Counted from the first letter of the stretch, positions 37,140-46,579 are shown. The stretch is DNA of 64,000 nucleotides from Acidobacteriota bacterium (GCA_016716715.1 JADJVE010000002.1:434001-498000); one strand, 5' to 3'. The notes: generated by a model from the letters alone, not told the origin. A program made the numbers and translations.

Positions 37140-38807
37140 CTATCTTCGGCTCCCCACCGTAGCCCGGAGAAGACGCAGGCGCGCGTCCAGCTCCTCCGGC
37201 GTCATGTTCGCGTACTTCGCCGGGAGGAGGCGGCGGCTGGAGGATTCGAATACGGCCAGGAGCTCCATGTACTCGAGGAGCTCGGCGTCGCGGCTCGGGA
37301 AATAGTCGTGGGCGGCGTTCGCGAGATGTTTCGCGAGGACCTCGGCATTTCCCCCGTCCTGCTGCGCCGCGTCGTCGTTCGCCATCAGGATGACGGCCTC
37401 GACGTCGGCGTTCGAGTAGCCGACGAGCTTCCGTGAGAAGTCCTCGCGAATCTTCGCGAAGTCCACCTTCGTATTGATGCGGTTCTTCTTCACCTGCGCG
37501 CGCGCGACGTTCTCGACTTCCTCGGGCGTCTGCGAATAGAGGAAGGGGATCTTCTTGTCGAGGCGGCCGGCCCGCTTCAGGTCCACGTCGAGCTTGTCGG
37601 GGCGGTTCGTCATGACGAGGAAGAGGATGCGCCCGCGATTCGACGTGTCGGACATGAACTCCTTGATGCGCGCGATGACGCGCGACGAGGTCCCTCCGTC
37701 CGATTCGCCCTCGCCCGAGCCGAACGCGCGGTCGCCCTCGTCGATGATGACGACGACCTGCCCGATGGCCTTGATGACGCTCAGGATCTTCTCGAGGTTG
37801 CCTTCCGTCGCACCCACCCACTTGCTGCGGAAGTTCTTCAGCTTGATCGTGGTGAGGCCGCACTCCTTCGCGAACGCCTCGGCCACGAACGTCTTTCCCG
37901 TGCCCATGGGCCCCGTGAAGAGAATGCCCATCGGCACGCGGCTCGTCCGGTTCTCGCGGATGTTCTCCGCGATCAGCATGAGGTCCTTCTTGACCTCCTC
38001 CATGCCGCCCACGACCTCGAACCCGTGCTCGGGCACGACGAACTCCACGAGACCGAAGCACTCGCGCTCCAGGATCTCGCGCTTCCGGATGCCGATCAGG
38101 CGGTCGGCCTCCAGGCGGGCGGCGTCGGTCATGCCGGCCGAGAGGAGGCTCGTGATCTGGATGGACTTGAGCCCCGCCGTCTGGCCCGCGTAACGGCTCG
38201 AGTCCTTTTCGGACATGTCGGGATCCGCCTGCTTCGCCGCCTGTCCGCGCGTCGCCAGGTCCGGCATCGGGACCTCGACGACGGCGACTTTCGGGTTCGA
38301 CAGCAGCTTCGGCGAGAGGTCGGTCAGGTTCTCGGCCACGAGGAGGACCACGTTGTCGCCCTTCTCGATCTCGGGCAGGAACGACCAGCGGTGCAGGGTG
38401 ACGAGCGCGGCGCGGTCGGAGTCGCCCTGGAACGCCGGATCGCCCGTGGGCGCAAGCGCCTCGGCGTATTCGAGGACGACGGCGGTCTTGTTGGACGCCG
38501 AGAGGAGCTTCTCGAGCGCCGGCAGGACCCGGTCCTTCGCCGTGACCGTGATGAGGTCGTCCATCGCGTCCGCGAAAGGCCCCCTCTTCGTGAACCGGAC
38601 GCCCGTCGACACGTTGTAGAGGAGCACGGTGTCTTTCGTGTCTTTCAGGAGCACGTCCGTGAGGAAGTTCGAGAGCGAGAGCATCTTCCCGCCGTACAGC
38701 ACGACGTCGTAGACGTTGCCGTGCAGGACGAACATGGACGCCTCGTTCCGGAGGTACCGGCGGCGGAGGTCCTCCGCCCAGCCGGGAAGTGCGTTCTTCT
38801 CGGCCAC
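37140..38807 (-). CDS. AAA+ ATPase with large N-terminal domain
   Basis: 555 residues from GTG. The first 245 residues form an uncharacterised domain (MFVLHGNVYDVVLYGGKML, VVLLVAENLTDLSPKLLSN). The AAA+ module follows: Walker A GPMGTGKT with Lys305, pore-like FRSKWVGATEG, Walker B VVVIIDEGDRA with Asp358/Glu359, sensor VMTNRPDKLD and the arginine-finger region KRAGRLDKK. It resembles proteasome/FtsH-type AAA rings but no protease domain follows, suggesting a remodelling role. Last gene of the PspA operon, 1 base after its neighbour. Confidence 0.88.
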   Translation of the reverse strand: MAEKNALPGWAEDLRRRYLRNEASMFVLHGNVYDVVLYGGKMLSLSNFLTDVLLKDTKDTVLLYNVSTGVRFTKRGPFADAMDDLITVTAKDRVLPALEKLLSASNKTAVVLEYAEALAPTGDPAFQGDSDRAALVTLHRWSFLPEIEKGDNVVLLVAENLTDLSPKLLSNPKVAVVEVPMPDLATRGQAAKQADPDMSEKDSSRYAGQTAGLKSIQITSLLSAGMTDAARLEADRLIGIRKREILERECFGLVEFVVPEHGFEVVGGMEEVKKDLMLIAENIRENRTSRVPMGILFTGPMGTGKTFVAEAFAKECGLTTIKLKNFRSKWVGATEGNLEKILSVIKAIGQVVVIIDEGDRAFGSGEGESDGGTSSRVIARIKEFMSDTSNRGRILFLVMTNRPDKLDVDLKRAGRLDKKIPFLYSQTPEEVENVARAQVKKNRINTKVDFAKIREDFSRKLVGYSNADVEAVILMANDDAAQQDGGNAEVLAKHLANAAHDYFPSRDAELLEYMELLAVFESSSRRLLPAKYANMTPEELDARLRLLRATVGSRR

Positions 38808-38808
38808 G

Positions 38809-39723
38809 TCACATCTCCCGTTCGATCCCGATGCCGCTCAGGATCTTCTCGGTGTCCTGCGCGGTCTGGCGGATGGCTTCGACGCCGTCGAGAAGCTCGT
38901 CGAGCTGGCCCGAGAGCTCCTGCGGCGACTGCATGGTGACGATCTGATCCGCGATGAGCTGGAAGGAGTTCTCGATCAGGTCGAGCTGGCCGCGGGCCAC
39001 GCTCAGGTAGCTCCGGATCTCCTGCACCTTCTCGAGCCGGCGCGAGACGACGGAGAGGTTCTTCTTCGCGATCGAGACCCTGGGATCGGCGGTGTCTCCG
39101 GCCCTGGACGACTGCTCGTAGCGGCGACGGTCCTTGTCCAGCGCTTCGACGTCGATCGAGCCGAGGTAGGACTCGTATCGCGCGCACGTGAGAGCCATCT
39201 CGACGAACGCGTCCACGAGACGGTCCGTCTTCACGAGCTCGCTCCGAAGGAGATCTCCGGTGAAGGAGGGATTCTGCGCGGCGAGCCGGCGGATCTCTTC
39301 CTGGCGCGCGACGAGCGCGTCGACGCGCTGGCGCTCGCCGTCCCCCACCGTCGTGAGTCGCCGGGCACGCTCCTCCGCCTGGAGGGCGCTGCGGAGCTTC
39401 TCGAACTTCGGGTCCCAGAGGAGGTGCTTCAGGCGCTTGCTGTCCGGAGCGTGGAGGAGCCACAGGCCTTCGAGGCCGAGCGCCACCACCGCGAGGACGG
39501 GATTCAGCGTGAGTCCCGCCGCGGCGAGCGCCCCGGCGAAGAGCGACAGGTTGTAGGGGTTCGTGAAGGCCAGCTTCAGGTAGGGGCTCCGGTCGAAAAC
39601 CGCCCCGCGCGCGAACTGCCGCGCGGCGTCGCCGATGCCTTCCTGCACCGAGGGCGCGGCCTGGGCCGGCGCCGTTTTCGGCGCCGCCTTCACGGGCGTC
39701 TTCGGCGTCTCGATGTTCCCCAT
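38809..39723 (-). CDS. Membrane and coiled-coil protein of the PspA operon
   Basis: 304 residues from ATG 39723 (a TTG 12 bases earlier is possible). An Ala/Pro-rich cytosolic start, one or two helices (NPYNLSLFAGALAAAGLTL, LAVVALGLEGLWLLHA), then long charged helices with heptads (ERQRVDALVARQEEIRRLAA, LSVVSRRLEKVQEIRSYL). I do not recognise the family. Position between the ABC ATPase and the AAA+ gene suggests an adaptor that ties the AAA+ ring to the membrane; that is inference. Confidence 0.7.
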   Translation of the reverse strand: MGNIETPKTPVKAAPKTAPAQAAPSVQEGIGDAARQFARGAVFDRSPYLKLAFTNPYNLSLFAGALAAAGLTLNPVLAVVALGLEGLWLLHAPDSKRLKHLLWDPKFEKLRSALQAEERARRLTTVGDGERQRVDALVARQEEIRRLAAQNPSFTGDLLRSELVKTDRLVDAFVEMALTCARYESYLGSIDVEALDKDRRRYEQSSRAGDTADPRVSIAKKNLSVVSRRLEKVQEIRSYLSVARGQLDLIENSFQLIADQIVTMQSPQELSGQLDELLDGVEAIRQTAQDTEKILSGIGIEREM

Positions 39724-39744
39724 GGGTCGATCCAATGATGCGCC

Positions 39745-40641
39745 CTAGGACGCCTGCGAATAAAGAAGGTCGAGGAGCTTCTTCTCCACCGCGCGGAACT
39801 CGGGCGCCGACTTCAGCTCGATGTTCCGGACCTTGAAGTACGGGACGTCCACGCGGTGCAGCAGCCGCGCGGGGCGCGAGGACAGGATGTAGACGGTGTC
39901 CGCGAGATAGACGGCCTCGGACACGTCGTGGGTCACGAAGAGAATCGTCGGGTCCTCGGTGCGGGAGACGTCGAGGAGAAGGCCCTGCATCCCCCAGCGC
40001 GTCTGCGGGTCGAGCGCCCCGAACGGCTCGTCCATCAGGATCACGCGGGGCCGGTTGATGAGCGTGCGCGCGATGGCCACGCGCTGCTTCATGCCGCCCG
40101 AGAGGTCCTTCGGATACCGGTCGGCGAAGTCCGCGAGGCCCACGGCCTCGAGGTACTTGTCCGATCTCTCGCGGCGCACGGCCGCGGACTCGCCATGGAG
40201 CCGCAGGCCGTACTCCACGTTGTCGCGGACGGTCAGCCATCCGAACGACGTGTAGGCCTGGAAGACCATCCCGCGGTCGCGGCCCACGCCCTCCACGGGC
40301 TGCCCGTCCAGGAGGATCTCTCCCTTCGTGGGCGGGAGGAGCCCCGCGACCGCCTTCAGGATCGTGGACTTGCCGCAGCCCGAAGGTCCGAGGAACACGA
40401 CCACCTCGCCCACGCCGGGCTTGTCCTCGACGTCGAAAGAGACGTCGCGCACGGCCTCGGTGCCGCCGCCGTCGCGGTTGATGTAGGTGACCGACAGGTC
40501 CTTCACCCGCAGCTTCGGCGCCGCGCCTTTCAGGTCGGCGCGATAGCTGGGCTTCTTTGCGCCCGCGGTGCCGACGTCGACGGCGACGGTGCCCGGCTCG
40601 CCCGTCTGGGGCGCCGGCTTCGGCGCTTCGTCTTCTTTCAA
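39745..40641 (-). CDS. ABC importer ATP-binding protein (NitT/TauT type)
   Basis: 298 residues. A 45-residue Lys/Pro-rich extension precedes a standard ATPase: Walker A GPSGCGKST, Q-loop MVFQAYTSFGWLTVRDNV, signature LSGGMKQRVAIART, Walker B VILMDEPFGALD and switch FVTHDVSEAVYLAD. TTG start overlaps the permease stop. Works with the next two genes as an importer; family substrates include nitrate, sulfonates and thiamine precursors. Confidence 0.9.
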   Translation of the reverse strand: MKEDEAPKPAPQTGEPGTVAVDVGTAGAKKPSYRADLKGAAPKLRVKDLSVTYINRDGGGTEAVRDVSFDVEDKPGVGEVVVFLGPSGCGKSTILKAVAGLLPPTKGEILLDGQPVEGVGRDRGMVFQAYTSFGWLTVRDNVEYGLRLHGESAAVRRERSDKYLEAVGLADFADRYPKDLSGGMKQRVAIARTLINRPRVILMDEPFGALDPQTRWGMQGLLLDVSRTEDPTILFVTHDVSEAVYLADTVYILSSRPARLLHRVDVPYFKVRNIELKSAPEFRAVEKKLLDLLYSQAS

Positions 40642-41450
40642 GACTCGACCTCCCGCCACCGGAAGAGGATCCGGGAAACGGTGCGGATGATGAAGTCCGT
40701 CAGGAGGCCGATGCCGCCGATGACGAGGAGCCCCGCGAAAGACCACGAGGCCTTCTGGTGCGTCCGCGCGAGCTCCACCATGTAGCCGAGGCCGTGCTCG
40801 GGGTTCACGGCCTCCGCCAGGATCACGTACGTCCAGGAGATGGCGTTCATCACGCGGAAGGAGTCGAAGATCTCGGGGAGGGCGGACGGGAGCAGCACCG
40901 TTCGCACGACCTGCGCGCGCGAGGCGCCCAGCGTGAGCGCCGTCTGGACCAGCTCTTCGGGCACCGCGCGAATCGCCGTCACGACGACCGGCAGGAGATA
41001 GACGAATACCCCGAGGAACAGGAACGCGATCTTCTGCTTCTCGTAGATCCCGAACCAGAGGATGAGGAGCGGGATGAAAGCCGAGATCGGCATGTACCGA
41101 AGCGGCGCCACGACCGGCTCGAAGAACCGGTTGATGGGCTCGAAGGCCCCCATCAGGATGCCGAGCGGCAGCGCAAGGGAAGCCGCGAGAAGAAACGACA
41201 GGAGAATCCTCTTCGTGGAGACGAGGACCGCGCTGCCGAGGTCGTACTGAAGGAAGAGCTGCAGCGTGCCCTTGACCACTTCCGTCGGAGAGGGCAGGAA
41301 ATCGGGCGGGGCGAGGCCGCCGTACGAGGCCACGCACCATGCCCCGAGGACGAGAGCCGGCGCGACGAGCCCGAGCACGAACGCCGTCGAGCGCGGCAGC
41401 GGGGCGCGGAGGGCGAAGAGATCGCCCCGGCGCCCCTTCCGGTCACTCAC
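40638..41450 (-). CDS. ABC importer permease (NitT/TauT type)
   Basis: 270 residues, six helices. The N-terminus is followed by FVLGLVAPALVLGAWCVASY and the periplasmic PDFLPSPTEVV; the EAA loop that contacts the ATPase reads EELVQTALTLGASRAQVV. Its start (GTG) overlaps the stop of the binding-protein gene (TAGTG). The permease family fits the SsuC/TauC/NrtB group. Confidence 0.9.
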   Translation of the reverse strand: MSDRKGRRGDLFALRAPLPRSTAFVLGLVAPALVLGAWCVASYGGLAPPDFLPSPTEVVKGTLQLFLQYDLGSAVLVSTKRILLSFLLAASLALPLGILMGAFEPINRFFEPVVAPLRYMPISAFIPLLILWFGIYEKQKIAFLFLGVFVYLLPVVVTAIRAVPEELVQTALTLGASRAQVVRTVLLPSALPEIFDSFRVMNAISWTYVILAEAVNPEHGLGYMVELARTHQKASWSFAGLLVIGGIGLLTDFIIRTVSRILFRWREVES

Positions 41451-43096
41451 TATTCACTGGCCAGCACCACCTTGATGTCGGTCCTGCGGTTGAGCTGGCG
41501 GCCCGACTCCGTCGTGTTCGGGGCCACCGGCTGCGTCGAGCCGCGCCCGATGGTCTGGAAGCGCTGCGGCGGGATGTTCGGGAAGTTCTTCAGGACGTAG
41601 TTCTTCACGGCCAGGGCGCGCCGCTCCGAAAGCGTCATGTTCGAGCTCGGGTTGCCCGTGGCGTCCGTATTCCCTTCCACGCGCAGATACGTGTTCCCGA
41701 AGGACGTCATCGTCTCGCCGAGGGCGTCGAGGACGAAGTTGGAGCCCGGCATGATCTCGTCCGAGCCCGGCGTGAAGTGAATCTGGATCTGCTTGTTGAG
41801 GATGGCGCGATCCGAGGAGGACGGCGCCTTCGCGGCGATCTTCTGCTCCTCCACTTTCTGCTGCGGGTAATTCCCCGCGAGAGCCGCGAGGAAACGCGTA
41901 TCGGCCCAGTCCTTCGCTTCGACCGGCCGCGTCACGAGCCCTTTCTTCCGCCAGATGACGAAGGCCGTGTCGAAGAGCGTCTCGTAATGAGCCTTCCCGC
42001 CCGCAAGGCCGTAGAACTGCGCGTTGTCGGCATAGGGCGTGAGCTTCAGGCCCGAGAGCATCCCAGAGACCGTGTCCGTGTCGAGCTTCAGCGCCTTGGC
42101 GACGACGGCGTACGCCGCGTTCGGGTCGGACTTGATCATCTCGATCCCGTCGAACCAGCCATGGATGAAGTCGCGCAGGGTTTCGGGAGCTCGGTCGATG
42201 AGGTCCTGCCGCGCGCAGAGCGTGTCCGCGATGATGTTCGTGGCCGCCGTCGTCGAGACGAGGACGTGCGCCTCGTCGCCCCGCGCCGTCACGGCCGCGG
42301 AAAGGTCGGGCTCCCAGGTCACGGCCGCGTCCACCTGCTTCGCCTTGAACATGGCCGCGGCGGCCGGCGCGTCCTGCGTGAAGATGATGTTCTTCTCGAC
42401 GGCCGCACGGTCGTCGGAGGAGAGGCCCGACTGCGCGAGAAGGTAGAGCAGCAGGAAATGCGAGGGCGTGAACTGCGTGCAGGAGATCTTGTGGCCTTTG
42501 AGGCCCTCGACGGACTTGATCGAAGACAGGGACACGATGCCGTCCCCGCCGCGCGACCAGTCCTGCATCACGATGGACTTCGCTTTCTGGTTCTGCTCGC
42601 CGAGGATGGAGGCTTCGCGCGCCCAGTTGTCCACGGTGTTCCACATGATGTCGACGTCGCCCTTGCGGAAAGCCGCGAGCTTGGCGGCGGGGTCTTCCAG
42701 GAGGACGAACTTCACGTCGAGTCCGTAGGTCGCCTTGTAGCGTGAGGTCGCGCCGCTCTCCATGCCGTTCGCGGCCACGATGCCCGGCGCGTGGCCCGCC
42801 CAGGTGTTGATCGCGACGACGAGCGGCCGATTGAGCTTCCCGGAGCCGGTGAGCGCCGCGCCCGCCACTCCCGCCGCGCCCTTGCCCCGCTCGGGGTCGG
42901 GCGCAGCGCCCTTGAGCGCGGTGAAATCGTCGGACGAGACGCCGCCGCCGGCCTTTGCCGCCGCGGCACCGGCCGCGCCCTTGTCCGCGCCGGCCCATTT
43001 CCGGATGTCCTGAGCCTTGTAATGCCACACCGCGTAGCCGATGACGCCGAGGATGACGACGGTGATGAAGAACTTCGCGAAGGCTGTGAGTTTCAT
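41450..43096 (-). CDS. ABC substrate-binding protein fused to an OmpA domain
   Basis: 548 residues. An uncleaved-looking N-terminal helix (FFITVVILGVIGYAVWHY) has no lipobox. Residues about 85-400 are a NrtA/SsuA-type binding fold (PLVVAINTWAGHAPGIVAANG, DVDIMWNTVDNWAREA, AAVTWEPDLSAAV). From about 415 there is an OmpA C-terminal domain (YLRVEGNTDATGNP, LSERRALAVKNYVL, RQLNRRTDIKVV) that should bind peptidoglycan. The binding protein would thus be tied to both membrane and wall, an unusual geometry for an importer. Cotranscribed after pspA. Confidence 0.9.
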   Translation of the reverse strand: MKLTAFAKFFITVVILGVIGYAVWHYKAQDIRKWAGADKGAAGAAAAKAGGGVSSDDFTALKGAAPDPERGKGAAGVAGAALTGSGKLNRPLVVAINTWAGHAPGIVAANGMESGATSRYKATYGLDVKFVLLEDPAAKLAAFRKGDVDIMWNTVDNWAREASILGEQNQKAKSIVMQDWSRGGDGIVSLSSIKSVEGLKGHKISCTQFTPSHFLLLYLLAQSGLSSDDRAAVEKNIIFTQDAPAAAAMFKAKQVDAAVTWEPDLSAAVTARGDEAHVLVSTTAATNIIADTLCARQDLIDRAPETLRDFIHGWFDGIEMIKSDPNAAYAVVAKALKLDTDTVSGMLSGLKLTPYADNAQFYGLAGGKAHYETLFDTAFVIWRKKGLVTRPVEAKDWADTRFLAALAGNYPQQKVEEQKIAAKAPSSSDRAILNKQIQIHFTPGSDEIMPGSNFVLDALGETMTSFGNTYLRVEGNTDATGNPSSNMTLSERRALAVKNYVLKNFPNIPPQRFQTIGRGSTQPVAPNTTESGRQLNRRTDIKVVLASE

Positions 43097-43107
43097 CGTT
43101 CGCTTCC

Positions 43108-43821
43108 TTACATGGTCTTCTGGGGCTGGGCGGACTGCTGGGCGGCTTTACGGGCCTTCAGCTCGGCGAGCTGCTGTTTCGCCTGCACGTCACCCGCCTG
43201 CGTTTTCAAGGCCGCGAGCCGCGCGTCGAGCGAGCTGCCCGACAGCTCCTGACCGAGGTTCGCCTCGGCGATCGTGTTCTTGATGTGCTCGCGCACGTTG
43301 TCGAGAGCCTTCACGTCGGCGTCCACGGAGAGGCCGTCGAGCTGCTCCTGGATCCGGAGCCGGGCCTGCGCCGACTGCATCCGCGCGAGCATCACGTCGC
43401 GCTCGGCTTTCAGCTTCCGGATCTCTCCCTGCACGTTGAGAAGCGACTGTTTGGCCGCGTCCGCGTCCTTGCTGGCCGTCCCGAGGTCGCCCTGCAGCTC
43501 GGTGGCCTCGGCGGTGAGCGCGTTCTTGCGCTGGATGAGAACGACGGCGAGGTCGTCCTGATTCGTCTCGACCGCGGCGTTCAGCTCGAGCTCGGTCTGC
43601 GCGAGCTCCTTCGTGGACTTCTTCAGTCGCTCGTCGATGTCCTCGCGCCGCCGGATGATGGCGGCGGTGGCGGACTTGAGCTTCGAGTATTTCTCGACCA
43701 TGGAGTTGATCGCGTTCTCGTAGGCGATCTCCGGATGCTCCTTCTCGACGTTCGAGATCCAGATCGAGAGGAAGCCCTTCCAGAGATTGCCGAGACGCTG
43801 GAGCAAACCGATTCCCGCCAT
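43108..43821 (-). CDS. pspA: PspA/IM30 (ESCRT-III-like) membrane stress protein
   Basis: 237 residues, almost entirely helical. The start LLQRLGNLWKGFLSIWISNVEK is followed by YENAINSMVEKYSKLKSATAA and IIRRREDIDERLKKSTKELA, typical of PspA core helices. PspA polymers coat and repair the inner membrane. No pspF or pspBC lies nearby; instead it sits in an ABC/OmpA/AAA+ operon. ATG with GGAAAGG upstream, 15 bases after the previous gene. Confidence 0.85.
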   Translation of the reverse strand: MAGIGLLQRLGNLWKGFLSIWISNVEKEHPEIAYENAINSMVEKYSKLKSATAAIIRRREDIDERLKKSTKELAQTELELNAAVETNQDDLAVVLIQRKNALTAEATELQGDLGTASKDADAAKQSLLNVQGEIRKLKAERDVMLARMQSAQARLRIQEQLDGLSVDADVKALDNVREHIKNTIAEANLGQELSGSSLDARLAALKTQAGDVQAKQQLAELKARKAAQQSAQPQKTM

Positions 43822-43836
43822 GTGATGCCCTTTCCT

Positions 43837-44460
43837 TTACTTGCCCTGTGGCTCGACGAGCTTCGGCGAGTCACGGACGACGCGCGCCACCTGCTCCTGG
43901 CCGAAAAACTCCAGGACCTTCTGGATCCCGAGCTTCTTTTCGTTGCAGGCCTGGACCACCGCGAGCTGTTCCGACGTCCGGTCCTCCATCACCGACCTGA
44001 TGCGCCGGACCTCTTCCTCGAACTGCGCGATCCGCTTCGCCGACTCCTCGTGCACCTTCTGCGTGTCTGCGGCGCCCGCGCGGATGTACGCCTCGAGGGC
44101 CTGGATCTCCTGAACGGCCGCCTCGATGATCTTGTCGACCGGGACGCCGAAGGCCTTCAGCGAAGCCTCGACGATCTGCTTCTTCACCCCGTCGTCCGTC
44201 CCGGCGGGAAGCGCTCCGAGGAGCTCGGCAGCCTTCGCGACGCGGCCCTGCTCCTCCTCGTCGACGCCGGCTGCTTCGTAGACCTTCGGGAAGTCCACGC
44301 GCCCTCCCGGCGCGGCAGGGGGCTCCGTGACGAACGCGGGGGGATCGGGCTCGGCCGGCGGGGTGAGCGCGTCCGGGGAGGGCGCCGGCGCCGCCGCGCC
44401 GTCCTCCTGGACGACGAACCACCCGAGCACGGTGGAGCCCCAACCCTTCCTGTCGCTCAT
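43837..44460 (-). CDS. Soluble coiled-coil protein, first gene of the PspA operon
   Basis: 207 residues. Start MSDRKGWGSTVLGWFVVQED, a Pro/Ala-rich linker to about residue 50, a helical domain (DFPKVYEAAGVDEEEQGRVA), then a C-terminal coil (IAQFEEEVRRIRSVMEDRTS). The start resembles that of the permease two genes downstream (MSDRKGRRG), perhaps by chance. Unrecognised family. The order suggests a regulator or partner of PspA; this is inference. Confidence 0.7.
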   Translation of the reverse strand: MSDRKGWGSTVLGWFVVQEDGAAAPAPSPDALTPPAEPDPPAFVTEPPAAPGGRVDFPKVYEAAGVDEEEQGRVAKAAELLGALPAGTDDGVKKQIVEASLKAFGVPVDKIIEAAVQEIQALEAYIRAGAADTQKVHEESAKRIAQFEEEVRRIRSVMEDRTSEQLAVVQACNEKKLGIQKVLEFFGQEQVARVVRDSPKLVEPQGK

Positions 44461-44503
44461 GGAGCCGGAAATCTTATCAAGACGGGCCGAAGCCCCCTCC
44501 CCG

Positions 44504-46579
44504 CTACTCGAACCAGCCGTTCACGTCCACGATCACGTCGAGGGCGCCCGTTGCGCTGCTCGTGATCTTGAAGGCGCCGGAAGCGTCGGAGGCGAGGCCC
44601 ACGACGGCGTTGTTCGCGCGCGTCTGGCCGGCGCGAAAGGCGAGCGTCAGCGTGCCGGGAGCCGCCGGAAGGTCGCCCGGGTAGAGGACGAGCTGGCCGC
44701 CCGCGGACGCGTTCGTGACGGCGACGTTCGCGGAGACCGACCGGGCGGTCGCGGGCACGCCGCACGAGCCCGCCGCCACGAACGTCCGCGTCGCCCCGGC
44801 GCCGAGGGACGGTCCGCCGCCCGCGCCGGGCGGGCGGCGGGTGTCGAGAGCCCGGCACGGGACGAGCGTGTGGAAGGCCGTCGCGACGGGTCCGGCCACG
44901 CTCGTCGTGGCCGCGACGCCGGTGCTCGCGTTCCAGTACGAGCCGCTGGCGCTCGTCTCGAGACGCACGGCGCGCACGAGATACGTCGGGGAGCCTCCGG
45001 GCGCCGCCGCGTCGGTGAACGAGGTCGCCGTGACGAGTCCCGGGGTGAGACGCGTGAACGGGCCGCCGGCTCCGGCGCCCCGGTAAACGTGGTACCCCGC
45101 GACCGCGTCCGGGGAGGCGGTCCACGAAACGGCGGCGCTTCCCGCGCCTCCCATCGCCGCCACGCTCGAGACGGGCGCGACGACGTGCATCCGGAGCGTC
45201 GGGTCGCCCATGAGGGCGATGTGGACCGAGGGGCCATAGCCGCGGAAGTACGTTCCCGAGTTGTTCTGCGTCAGGCGCGCCGCGTACCCGATCGTCTCGC
45301 CCATCGCCATGTGTTGCACGTGCCACGCGGGCCGGCCGGCCCAGGCGCACGTGAGGCCGTACGTCGTCGTCGCGAGGGGCGCGCGCAGGAAGTCGTTCGA
45401 GACGTCCCAGTCCCCGAAGTAGCTCCCGAAAAGAAACGTGAAGGCGGTCTTCGTGTCCGTCGCGGCGAAGTTGGACGTCGAGCCGACGCCGCCGGCGCCC
45501 TGGTAGTTGCCGCCGCCGCACCCGTAGGCCCAGAGGTAGCCGCTCGTCGCGAGCGTGCCGAACCAGTCGAGCGCGAAGACGTTCGCGGGCCCGAAGAAGC
45601 CCGAGAACGCGCGCCAGCCCGTGGACGCGAACGCCTCGCCTCCGAACGCGCCGAAGTTGTCGTCGATGAGCCCGCGCGCGGGCAGCGCCCACGCCTTGAC
45701 GCGGAAACCGTGGTCCTTGTTCAGGTACTGCCTGAGGAGGTCGATCTCGGTCTTCGGGGCGAAGGCGGGCATGTCCGCGAGGTCCACGCGCCCCACGCCG
45801 AGCTCGACCGTGCTCCCGGGAGCGTAGCTCTGGTCGAACTTGCCGTCTCCCGCGACGTTGTTCTGCCGGCCGGTTCCGCCCAGGTTCTGGGTGTCCGTCC
45901 AGGCGCCGTCCATGTCGCCGTAGTAGAGGTCCGCGGGCCACGCTCCCACGTGGTCCCCGTGGCCGTCGGGCGCGATGCTCCCGGAGTACGGCACCGGGAC
46001 GTGCCCGAAGAGGAAGACGCTGCTCACCCTCGCCGGATCGGCGTCGTAGTCGGCCTTGACGAGCGCCTTGACGGACGGGACCGTCGCGCTGCGCGCGACG
46101 TCGTGGCGCAGCACGGTCCAGCCGTCGCCCGCGAGATCCGCTTGAAGACGCGCGAGCTCCGCCGCGAGTCCCGCTGCCATCGTGGAGTCGACGACGAGGA
46201 CCACCTTCCCCCGGTCCTCGACGAGGGGAATCTCGATTCCCGTCGCGAGGTACCCGGTGCCCGTGACCGCCGCGCTTCGGACTAACTGGTACTCGTACCG
46301 CGTCCCGACGGCCACGGCGTTGTCCACGTAGCCCGTCGCCGAGCCCGGGAGCGTCGCCACCGCCGTCCCCCACGAGGCGACTCCCCAGGCCTTGCGGTAG
46401 ACGGTGTGCGCCGTCGCGCCGGCGAACACGGGCCAGCTCAGAGTGATTCTCGGAGGCGAGCTCTGGACGACGGCCGTCGCCTGGACCGCGTAGTCCGACG
46501 TCGCCTGCGCGAAAGCCTGGCCGAACGGCACGGCGACGCATGCAGCCAGCGCGAGAAGGCGCCGGAGATGGTTCCCCAT
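44504..46579 (-). CDS. Large secreted protein, possibly C25-like, with fibronectin and C-terminal modules
   Basis: 691 residues. Signal peptide LLALAACVAVPFGQAFAQ; a fibronectin-like domain (RITLSWPVFAGATAHTVYRK); a central domain with VFLFGHVPVPYSG, APDGHGDHVGAWPADLYYGD and YGCGGGNYQGAGGV; a second fibronectin domain (AAVSWTASPDAVAGYHVYRG); and a C-terminal module of about 123 residues ending VIVDVNGWFE. The central His and Cys blocks recall gingipain-like C25 peptidases, but the match is only by pattern. A 43-base gap separates it from the PspA operon. Confidence 0.65.
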   Translation of the reverse strand: MGNHLRRLLALAACVAVPFGQAFAQATSDYAVQATAVVQSSPPRITLSWPVFAGATAHTVYRKAWGVASWGTAVATLPGSATGYVDNAVAVGTRYEYQLVRSAAVTGTGYLATGIEIPLVEDRGKVVLVVDSTMAAGLAAELARLQADLAGDGWTVLRHDVARSATVPSVKALVKADYDADPARVSSVFLFGHVPVPYSGSIAPDGHGDHVGAWPADLYYGDMDGAWTDTQNLGGTGRQNNVAGDGKFDQSYAPGSTVELGVGRVDLADMPAFAPKTEIDLLRQYLNKDHGFRVKAWALPARGLIDDNFGAFGGEAFASTGWRAFSGFFGPANVFALDWFGTLATSGYLWAYGCGGGNYQGAGGVGSTSNFAATDTKTAFTFLFGSYFGDWDVSNDFLRAPLATTTYGLTCAWAGRPAWHVQHMAMGETIGYAARLTQNNSGTYFRGYGPSVHIALMGDPTLRMHVVAPVSSVAAMGGAGSAAVSWTASPDAVAGYHVYRGAGAGGPFTRLTPGLVTATSFTDAAAPGGSPTYLVRAVRLETSASGSYWNASTGVAATTSVAGPVATAFHTLVPCRALDTRRPPGAGGGPSLGAGATRTFVAAGSCGVPATARSVSANVAVTNASAGGQLVLYPGDLPAAPGTLTLAFRAGQTRANNAVVGLASDASGAFKITSSATGALDVIVDVNGWFE

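Noticed and set aside
37140..38807. FtsH-type protease
   Set aside because: The AAA+ module is convincing, but no zinc-protease motif (HExxH) follows and no N-terminal membrane helices are present.
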